Origin: Hesseltinella vesiculosa
Taxonomy: Eukaryota; Mucoromycota; Mucoromycetes; Mucorales; Cunninghamellaceae
Assembly: GCA_002104935.1 (NCBI GenBank)
Contig: MCGT01000012.1
Coordinates: 186,001 to 250,000 of the forward strand
DNA: 64,000 nucleotides
Direction of reading: 5' to 3'
Positions 56,001 through 64,000 of the stretch are shown piece by piece. The notes under the pieces are model-generated. The model worked only from the letters and a program-made list of their open reading frames with translations. It was not told where the DNA came from and searched no databases. The stretch's first letter is position 1. Each line of letters begins with the position of its first letter. The translations under genes were made by a program, and so were the position numbers.

Positions 56001-56587
56001 TGGCATGGGTGAGCACGGTGTCGATGGCGTAGTTTTCGATACCATTGTGTGAGTGCGAAAGACGGGTCAGCTCGGTTTCTTCATGGAACAAGGCAGAGGA
56101 GATGCGCTGGAGAACTTTGCGTGAGAGCGAGTCACGCTGGTCCTGGCGATAGTCTTCGAGATCGACCGGGGTGGTGGTGCTGCGTTTGGGTGGGGCGGTT
56201 GGATGGTGGAGGTCAGGGTGGGAGTCGTTGGACACCGGCCGGATGGGCACAATGCCAATGCCGTGCACGGATGGGTCCTCTCTGCGCTCGGTGGCGGTGG
56301 TGTTGTTGTAGCGGACGCTGGTGGTCTGAGACACGGCTGAGGAGCGTCGTCGAGCTGGGGTGCAGTCGCCCGACCTGACAGCGTTTTCCACTTGTTGTCG
56401 AAAGGCTCGATCATTGGCTTTGCGATACTGAGGGGGAAAAAACGCTGGTCGGGTTAAAATCTTTACGCTTTGCTCTTGTTCTTACCCTTTCTATGGCTTT
56501 GAGTCGTTTTTTCAAGCCTTTGTAGTTGATGTAGGCCCGTCTCCATTCAGAGACACTTTCAGCCTCAAGTTGCTTGGCAAATTTCAT
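53077..56587 (-). CDS. SYG1: SPX-EXS membrane protein (SYG1/XPR1 phosphate exporter family)
   Basis: The SPX domain senses inositol pyrophosphates as a phosphate signal; XPR1 relatives export phosphate. It starts MKFAKQLEAESVSEWRRAYI. The SPX domain is split by a long Ser/Thr-rich insert (56427-55932) and ends with VARNRLKKALTEYYRSLELL and ILNKMGFRKILKKFDKTAGW. At least six hydrophobic spans follow (VGVYLGLALAFFLRVVQL, FILLPILFVLGFSINMMVWH, LVLIVVLLGIIFCPFHLFY). The EXS domain contains DFFIADELNSMAFSLW, CLRRYYDSGEKVHLINAMKY, SSYTSIWDVKIDWGLLD, FTYYVAIPLNIMLRFSWAI-like helices and [20 protein letters not shown]. An acidic, Ser-rich tail ends the protein. About 14 exons, roughly 900 aa. Confidence 0.93.
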
Positions 56588-57410
56588 CGCACCAAGAGGG
56601 AAAGCAAATAAAAGAAGGCTAGAGCGTCACGGATTATCTACACAAGATGAAAAAAAAAGGTAAGAAAGTTGCAGAAAGCAGTAACAGGAGCATAAATAAA
56701 ATGACCAACACTTTTGTTTCCGTGACAACACGTGGTGCTTTAGAAAATTCTTGTCATCTGCTTTTCGGCTTGTGTTTTTTTTTCATTTTTTCTCTTATTG
56801 TCCAGCTCGTCACTAAATAAGGGAGGGACTTACGAGATCAATGTAGATACAAATATATACTATAAATACAGGGTATGAATGCAAAACCTCCAGATCAGCC
56901 CACACCAACAGCAAAAAAGATAAAGAGTGAAAGAAGAGAAAATAAATAAAAATCACTCACATCATTATAACCGAGAGCGCTGTTTCAATCTGCGAAAAAA
57001 TTAACTGGGCAAAAAAAAAAAAAGAGGTTTGCATGCCATTATCGTATGGATCTAGTGGAGAGTTTGTTCTTATTTTTTTTTTTTAAAAAAAAAAATAACA
57101 AGAGGTTGTGGTCAGTGCATGCCATACATGCAATTGATCCTGCAAAGGAAAAGAAAAAAAAAAAAAGCGGTTGCATTCGGACATTTTTGGAAAGTCTTGC
57201 AAAAGAAATTGTCCAACCACAAACCGGGACATTGGCATGCCAAAAGTTCTGCCCACACACTCAGCGCTTTGCCAAAAGGTTGGGTTCGTGAAAAAGGGCA
57301 CATCCATTTATTAAAAAGGGTCATGTACAGTGGAGAAGAGCATAAGAGAAAAATGTACAAACACAGAAGAGGTATTAAGAAATTACAGGTTGAAAATATT
57401 TAAAAAAAAA
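56588..57410. other. Spacer with T/A palindromic tract
   Basis: Upstream of SYG1-like and downstream of the cyclin gene. A T-run directly followed by an A-run (57069-57097) can form a hairpin. A-tract plus GCGG lies at 57154-57170. Open frames here overlap these tracts and are not supported. Confidence 0.45.
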
Positions 57411-58077
57411 TTAGTTGGCAAAGATGGTATGGCTGTCAATGCCGAGGGTATCCAAGAAATGCAGCATTTCATCGGGTTGGATGTTGAGATTCCATTGAAG
57501 AAATCGTAAAAGGGCAAGCTCCATTCGAGTGATTTCTTTGATGGACCACACATCACCAGTGGCAAGTACCACTTGCTTGGTTGATAAGCAATGGTCTTCA
57601 CTGAATTTACTGGCCACCAACAAGCTGGCAACGAAGATACGGTGGGCTGCCTCGGGTTCGGCTTGGTATCCTATTAGAAGGAGAAGAATGTATGAGAAAA
57701 AAAAAGAAGTCTTCTCTCGTTCTTCTTTACCTGAAGGTAAGGAACTGCGGAACCGTTGGACGTAAATCAGCGCCATGATCAGGTGAACTGGTTTTACTTT
57801 GCATTTTTCGGTAATAAGTTGAATAAATGGAATGAGATCAGGAAGGTGTGAGGGACGGCGCTGAGCATTGGTGCAAGGGGATGTGATGTCGTAAGATTTT
57901 GGAAGGTTGGGGTATAAAATGGCATCGAAACAGGAAGACGTTTTATCTAAGAGGTGTTTCAAAAATGTAAAAAGCGAAAGGGTTTAGCTTTTGAAAGCTG
58001 GAGAGATAGATGCAGCACTTACCTATAAATCCCGGGGGGATTTGATCTAAACATAATGTGGTAGGAGCAAGCAACAT
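57411..58077 (-). CDS. Pho85-type (PCL/PHO80-like) cyclin
   Basis: Small cyclin that would activate a Pho85/CDK5-type kinase. Three exons (58077-58023, 57946-57731, 57670-57411) join in phase to 176 aa. The cyclin box shows KVKPVHLIMALIYVQRFRS, then EAAHRIFVASLLVASKFSED, and ITRMELALLRFLQWNLNIQP, followed by the end of the box and a short tail ending TIFAN. The HRIF-ASL-ASK block is characteristic of PCL/PHO80 cyclins. It lacks a destruction box or long extensions. It lies next to, and on the same strand as, an SPX-EXS phosphate gene. Whether it acts in phosphate, cell-cycle or glycogen control cannot be told from sequence. Confidence 0.82.
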
Positions 58078-58902
58078 GGCCAGGGGGAATGACAGGAAAT
58101 CCCAAAAAGAAGAAGAAAAAAAAGAAAGAAGAAGAGCAAAATAGCAAGGCTGGTTAAATTTAAACTCTGCCGTTGGGCCGTTTGGGTGGGATGAACATCC
58201 CTCCCTTTTTTCATGGATGGCTCTAGTCGGAGTGGATATTTTGGTTCATCCGAGGAAACAACGTCATTCGTTCAGTTTGGTCCAAACTCAAAATTAGGCA
58301 ACTTTTTCCCAAGTCATTGGGCGGTTTGTTTCAAAAAAGAGTGATGATGAAGAAGTAAGTTTTTTTCTCACCCTTGGGCTGGCAGGTGGACGGCTAAAGG
58401 ATTTGCATCCGTCATTGACGCAAGCAAAGTAGGCCAACACTTGGTTTGCTGAGGTGCACGTTTGTCATTTCTCTCTCTCTTGATAGGACAATGTCCAAAT
58501 ATAACCAATTTGGTGATTCCTTCTTTTAGAGTTTCCCATGACTCTCATCTTCTCCATCCTCGTTTCGGCTTGGTCATGTTCGCCAAAACCCGGGACATTC
58601 AAACCCCGAATCCTTCCTCCTTCCCTGGGTGCCATGGAAGAAAAAAACACCGAGCGCACACCGTCATGAGCAAAGGGATCCTAGGACGATTTTGCCAAGT
58701 TTTTTTGTTTTTGTTTTTTGATAGTTGTTTGTTTTTTAATGCGCGGAAATGACAGTGAGGGGAGAAAAAGGGAAATCAAAAGAATGGAACTATGTGCAAA
58801 TGGGGATAAAAAAACAAGATGCGAAGTAAATAAAGAATCTATAAGGGTTAAGAGTGCCAAAAAAAAAGAGTGGGGTGTTGATAAAGAGATAAGAAGAGGG
58901 AT
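58078..58902. other. Spacer, no gene seen
   Basis: Promoter side of the cyclin gene and 3' flank of RPO41. The plus strand is AG-rich at 58745-58900. Open frames at 58462-58752 and 58718-58906 have no support. Confidence 0.45.
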
Positions 58903-61900
58903 CTAATGGAAAAAGTAGTCGGATTCCTTGACTTGGTTGATATCAAATTCACCCTTGGCAGGAAGAGGGGCAAATGTCAGGTCTTCCCAGCCATAGGTGT
59001 ATCTTCGTTGGGAGGAGGGACTGGTATCTTCAGCTTCTTCGTCGACATCGTCGTCAGCCAGGTCCTCGTCGACATCGTCTAAGAGAGACGATCCAAACAT
59101 GGCTTCCTGGGCTGACAGTTGGGAAGGGTCTTGTTCTTCAGGCTCACGGGCAGGTTTGGTTTTCTTGACGGGGGTTTTGGCAGGAACGTCGTCGCGTTCG
59201 TGGGTCACAGGCAATTTGTAATTTTTGTAGCGTTCTTGGAATTCGTCGAACAGGTTGCTCATGATAGGTTGGGAATGTAGCTCGATAAATTGATCACGGA
59301 TGACCTTGTTCATGGCATCGACATCACAGGCATGGGTCCAGTAACTGTCATGGACCGATGCAAAGGTCAGGCCTTGTTCGTAACAGGCCGAAGCGGACAT
59401 CAACATGTGGGTGGCATCGAGCGAGTGAATGAAGTTGGGAGGGAAGGCAGTGCTTTGTTTCATGGCATTGACAGGTCGCGATGCGTCGGGGTCTTCGATA
59501 AAGACGGTTTGCAGCAGGGTGGTGACCTGCTTCTTGCCATGGCGGCGGTAGGGTTGGACAATGGGCAGGCCGAGAGGGGTGGTCCAGATGACGGACGTCA
59601 TCTGGTTGGCGGAGGGGTTGCGGACGGTGAAGACCTTGACCTTCTTTTTGGCACCACGGGTTGGCTTGCGAGCGTTGGCGTTGGCGTTGGCGAGGCGTTG
59701 GGCGTGAGCGGCTTCATCATCAGGCGAGTCAAAGGGTATCATGCCACTTTCTTGCAAGGTTTCCTTGGGAATGCTGCGGGCAATGCGCCGGGCCGAGTCC
59801 GTCAGCCAGTCCTGGATCTGTCGTGCACCATTGAACATTTCACCAAGCGAGGCAAACACTTTCTTGGCCAGGTAGCCCGAAAGAATGTAGATCTTTTCAG
59901 GCGGCAGGTCGCCGCGTTCCTTGAGACGGCTTTCGATCTGGGCCTTGGCACCAATGAAGGTGACGCCATACACATTGGTCATGACGGTTTGCTTGACGAC
60001 CTTGCGGCTGATTTTGCCCACCAGGAGCTTGGCGAGTTCGTCGCCCTTGGCAGCTTCTTGTTCGACCAGCTTGTTGACCAGGTCGGCCACGCCCGTGTAC
60101 ACATCGGCTGGACGGTCGCCTGGTGCCAGATTGACAGCCTGAGCACCGGCCAAATCGCCACCCAGGGCGGCATAATGCTGCAGACCGTTACATGTGCCAT
60201 CCTGATGCACTGGTAAACGAGAGCCATAGGTCAAAGGATCGCCGCTTTCAACGGCGGCAGCCACTTCGTAACAAGCTGCCAGACATTGCCATGGATCTTC
60301 CGCCGCCAGCCACCATTTCCGGCCCTAGATCGGGGAAAAAAAAGTGAATGGGATTCGGTCTTGTCATTTTGCACTCTGTTTTACCGTCAATGGGTTTTTG
60401 ACAGAATCAATGATGTTGTCGAGGTTATCCAAAGTGAATTGTTCACGTTCTGAGAATGAATGTCTAGGATGGGGGGGAAGAGTGACAAGGTGAGTTTGGA
60501 AGGGAAAAAAAAAAAAAAAAAAAAAAAAAAAAGACCTACTTGTCGTAGCCATACAAATTGGCCATGTGAATCTTGAGCCAGCGCCAGCCACGTTCACCCA
60601 GCGGTTTTGCTTCATCAAAGCAGAGCAGGCCACGGCACAAGTCGTTACCCAAGTGGTTAAGGGTTGGAGGAATGGGATAAGCGCGACCACGGAAGTCCAT
60701 GTTGTGAGGGAAGTACATGGGTAGATTCAGGAACTAGGAAAAAAAAAAAGGGTTAAGCGAGAGTACGGAGCGGTCGGCGAGTTTGGCTTACAGCACGGGC
60801 GGTTTCGACTTTGTAATTGACGTCACAACGTAAACTGTGATAATTCTTTTCGTTGGTCTGGATTTCCTTGACGCGGCTGACCCAGAGGAATTTGGCTTTG
60901 GGGTCGCTGTCGTAGTTTTCGGGTTTGGGAGGCAGGGGCTGGGATTCACTGAGGGCTGGAGGGATGTCGGCAATGGCTTTGCCGGAGTTCCAAGCCTCGA
61001 GAATGACGTCAAAGACTTGTTTGTTGACACGCCATTTGGTGGAGCCCAAGACATCGAGGCCTTTAAGCACATGGTCGATGTTGTTATTCTCCGAGGCTTT
61101 GGCCAGATACACGAGCTGCTCGGGCGAGTCCTTGACACGCATACACATGGATTTGGCTGAAAGGTAGCCGCCGTCGTTGTAGGACAGCCAGGCACGGGGG
61201 TGGACAATCATGGGCATGAGGCGAGGATGCAGGGTGTCTCGGAGGGGTTCGCGAGCAACAATGTTGGTGAGTTGGTCAGAGAACCGGATGATGCCGACGC
61301 GTTTGCCGCGCACGTATTGGTAGGTGTGGAAAAAGGCAGGGATCTGTTCGATGATCTTTTCGCCGGTCTCCGGGTTGTGGCTGGGGATAGGGATTTTGGC
61401 GGCGTCGATGACCATGCTGGTGAGCACGCTGCCGAGCTTGGCACGGATGGTATTGGGCCAGACGGGGTGCCAGGCGGCGCCGGGGCCGCCGCCGAGGTCC
61501 ATGGTTTGGTCGCCGGTGATGATGGTGGGGACGGTGGAGCCGGATTGTTGACGCTGTAGCTCTTCTTGTTGTCGCTGGTAGGCTTTGCGCACGGTCAGGT
61601 TGAGCAGTTTGCCGCTGGAGTAGAGCTGGCGCAGTTCCTGCTGGCGGACGGTTTTGTTGCGCTTCATGTAGGTGGCATTGTATTCGGCTTCGACGGCCTT
61701 GCCGACTTCAATGACGGCGCGCGCGGTCTTCATGCCGTCGGAAATGCCCGACGAGTTGTGCAGTTTGAGGAGCTCCAGGATGGCGATGATGGACAGCTTC
61801 TCTGGAGGTAGCAAGGAGAGGAAGGGGCCATACATTTTCCGTTCGGGGTCGCGTTTGTCGGTGATTTGGGTGCAGGCTTCGATTTCTTTCTCGATCATGG

Positions 61901-63033
61901 GGATCATGTCGCGGTGCCATTTCCACAGGACCTTCTTCAGAGGGGACAGGTGCATGGCATTGAGGGTGTCGCCACGTTCGCGATGGGCTTCGCGTTCGTG
62001 GACCAGGCGCTGCAGGGCGACTTCGTAGCCTTGGCGCTCCAATTCCATCTGCAAGTCGACTGGGTCCATCTTCATCACTTCGTTGGTGTTTCCCAAGGCT
62101 GACAGTTGTTCCTGGAGGAATTTAACGCCGACGGCTTTGGTGGGATTGGCGCTGGGCACGTCTTTGTAGAGGGGGCGTGAGCTATCGAGCATGGAAGGAG
62201 AGGGGGCAGGTGTGGAAGGGATGGGTGTGGATTGGGGTTCACGGCTGGCCAGGGTTTCTGTTGCTTGTTGTAGTTCCGACAGTAGTTCCTGAATATCGGT
62301 TTGCTGGTTTTGCTGGTATTCTTGGACCACCTTGCTGAAGTCAGCCACCTGTTCGGGCTGTAAAAAGTTGGAGCCCAACACATCTTTGATAGGAATGGGG
62401 GTGTTGGTTCGCATGTCTTGCAAGAGGATCTTGACAGTGCGATAGCTCTGGTTTCTAATGCCCAACAAAAGAAATCCGGGTGAGCATTTTTTTTTTTTTT
62501 TTGGTTGGAGCCTTTTACTTTAGGAAGCCTTTGACGAGAATGGCATAAGTGTTGGCATCGGGAGTGACCCCGTAGGACTTCATGCGATCAAACCATGCAA
62601 GACAGTCATCAGTGGATGGGGGGGAAGATCCAGAGACAAAGCCATTTAAAAAGGTATTATACATTTGGGTGTCGACAAAGACCCGCATTTCATCGGATCG
62701 GTTACGGTAGAGTTCATTGAGCATACGCTGAGCTCGATCCATGGCACCGGATTGAATGCAGGCATGCAGGACAGCAAACTGTTCGGCAATGCCGGTGGGC
62801 ACAACACGGGCTTGAGTCTTGAAGTCCGGGTGGGACGGATTGGGTAAAATGATGTGTTTGTGCGCAGCTTCTTGGGTTTGATCCGTGGGTTTGGCGAGGG
62901 TGGTGGTTGCATAAGAAGCACGGAGGACTCTAGACGACCGATCTTGATTGAACAGCAAAGATCTGGAGCGGGGTAACCATGACCATCTCCCTTTGTTGGC
63001 AGAGGTTGCCTGTCGTACCAGTGGTAGGGACAT
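58903..63033 (-). CDS. RPO41: Mitochondrial DNA-directed RNA polymerase
   Basis: Single-subunit T7-like polymerase that transcribes mitochondrial DNA. It starts at 63033 ([17 protein letters not shown]), an Arg-rich presequence. A PPR-like region follows ([31 protein letters not shown]), then the N-terminal domain, and the polymerase core: [36 protein letters not shown] (motif A Asp), [13 protein letters not shown] (motif B Lys/Tyr) and [15 protein letters not shown] (motif C Asp). Five exons, about 1,290 aa. Oddities: a basic low-complexity insert ([18 protein letters not shown]) before the fingers, and an acidic insert ([17 protein letters not shown]) close to the C-terminus, which still ends in the family-like SDYFFH. 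Confidence 0.96.
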
Positions 63034-63419
63034 TGTGTCTATATGAGCATGAAAGAGAGAGAAAACAACTGAAAGGCACACGGAGCTGTGTGGGGGAGGA
63101 AAAAAAAAAAAAAAAAAAAGGACGAATTTCATTCGCCACCCGATTGTTTGTGACTTTCTAGTTTTTTTCTGGCTATTTTTGGTTGTCCCATTGTTCGAGC
63201 TCACTTTCATAGAAATCGTTCCAATTTTGACTCTGCAGGACCGTGCTCTGCTTGATTTTTCGGTGATGGTGATTGTTCTCCTCCATAAAAAGTCTTGTTG
63301 AATGGCTACGGGGGCAGGCGGCGGTAGATGAAATACGAGGAGGCGTGCGCCACTTCTTTGCTGTCTTTTTATTTTCTTTTTTTCTTTTTGCAAATCCTAT
63401 CCTTGATTAGTATGGTGTC
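63034..63419. promoter_or_regulatory. Divergent upstream region of RPO41 and small helical protein
   Basis: 386 bp between divergent starts, with an A20 tract at about 63100-63119 and a pyrimidine-rich run just before the plus-strand start. No specific site is recognised. Confidence 0.4.
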
Positions 63420-63881
63420 ATGGCCGAGCCATGGTCCTCGATTCAGCTCCCAACTATGCAGATGATTGAATTTGCTATGGTGAGAAAGATTGTTGCTGAG
63501 AAAGAAGCCGCTCAAGATTACAAAGGAGCTGTGCCGTTCTTGTCCAAGCTAGCCCAGCTCGTTGACAACGCCATGGCGCCAGCTGACGACCAGCAGCGAG
63601 TGGCGCATTGCCTTTGCCAAGCCGACTGTCATTTCAAGTTAGGGTATGCCTTTCAACGCACTGGCAACTATATCCAGGCCGAAGCATCATTGACCATGAC
63701 CATGCGGCTTGTTGAAAAACTCATCAAACAGCAACAGGCAACGGAGGCGAGCCGACAACGTTTAGTGGCCACGTATGATTTGTTGATCGAGTGCTATCAC
63801 ATGATGGGCAAGTATCATTTGGAAAGAGGCATGATGGATCGGAAGCAGAAACTCCAAGCCGCCCAACTTGGCCAGGCGTGA
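63420..63881 (+). CDS. Small helical (TPR- or MIT-like) protein, unknown
   Basis: A single exon of 153 aa from MAEPWSSIQLPTMQMIEFAM. The protein reads as consecutive amphipathic helices: KIVAEKEAAQDYKGAVPFLSK, RVAHCLCQADCHFKLGYAFQ, TGNYIQAEASLTMTMRLVEK, TYDLLIECYHMMGKYHLERG. The A-x-DY-GA and GNY-QAE-SL patterns resemble TPR or MIT helical hairpins. There is no signal peptide or membrane span. It ends before the window edge with a clear TGA. No named family was recognised. Confidence 0.6.
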   Translation: MAEPWSSIQLPTMQMIEFAMVRKIVAEKEAAQDYKGAVPFLSKLAQLVDNAMAPADDQQRVAHCLCQADCHFKLGYAFQRTGNYIQAEASLTMTMRLVEKLIKQQQATEASRQRLVATYDLLIECYHMMGKYHLERGMMDRKQKLQAAQLGQA

Positions 63882-64000
63882 CAATGACGTGAGCGTCACA
63901 GACAATAAACTTTTTTTTGTGTCTGATGAACACGGATGTTTGGGAAAAACAGGAGTAAAATAAATTAGAGGCAAGGCTGGTCATTTTCTGTTTGGAGGAA

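Noticed and set aside
57039..57403. Overlapping frames on both strands around a T/A palindrome
   Set aside because: Their residues come mainly from poly-Phe and poly-Lys tracts, and nothing is conserved.
59290..60216. 308-aa plus-strand frame under RPO41
   Set aside because: Antisense shadow of conserved polymerase motifs A-C; long only because of codon bias.

Overview
The window is nuclear DNA of a filamentous fungus, most likely an early-diverging lineage (Mucoromycota, Mucorales-like). Reasons: compact genes with many 45-80 nt introns (mostly GT-AG), fungal proteins (ZDS1-type, PPZ-type phosphatase, GRR1, RPO41, PUS4, fungal nicotinate phosphoribosyltransferase), a BTG/Tob protein that ascomycete and basidiomycete yeasts generally lack, and very frequent A/T homopolymers in introns and spacers. 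No plasmid, phage, CRISPR or bacterial operon features are seen. The species cannot be fixed from sequence reading alone.

Layout: 0-6.3 kb is gene-poor and decayed: a degenerate minus-strand coding area, a frame-broken C2H2 zinc-finger gene and a 29-bp tandem repeat. 7-22 kb is a dense housekeeping block: TFIIIC WD40 subunit (-), ZDS1-like (+), PPZ-type phosphatase (+), complex I 75-kDa subunit (+), nicotinate phosphoribosyltransferase (+), LIM-C1-RhoGAP (-), RGS protein (+). 22-30 kb holds uracil-DNA glycosylase (+), a small protein with two CxxHx4CxxC knuckles (-), an intronless gene of a possible nuclease-fold family (-), an intron-bearing tRNA-Ile(UAU), and copies of a dispersed repeat. 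30-48 kb holds BTG/Tob (-), a CorA/ALR-type Mg2+ transporter (-), protein disulfide isomerase (+), SMC2 (-), a predicted pseudokinase (-), a 54-aa three-exon gene (-), GRR1 (-) and PUS4 (-). 48-53 kb is again repeat-rich, with orphan ORFs and a single-pass membrane protein (-). 53-64 kb holds an SPX-EXS phosphate transporter/sensor (-), a PCL/PHO80-type cyclin (-), mitochondrial RNA polymerase (-) and a small helical-repeat protein (+).

There are no operons. Suggestive neighbours are ZDS1-like beside a PPZ-type phosphatase, and the SPX-EXS protein beside a Pho85-type cyclin. The tRNA-Ile gene sits between the possible nuclease-fold gene and an inverted pair of dispersed repeat copies, so it may mark an insertion-prone site.

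For genes with listed exons, boundaries were checked by adding exon lengths and following reading phase by hand. The large genes SMC2, RPO41, ALR-like and SPX-EXS are given as spans with key motifs.
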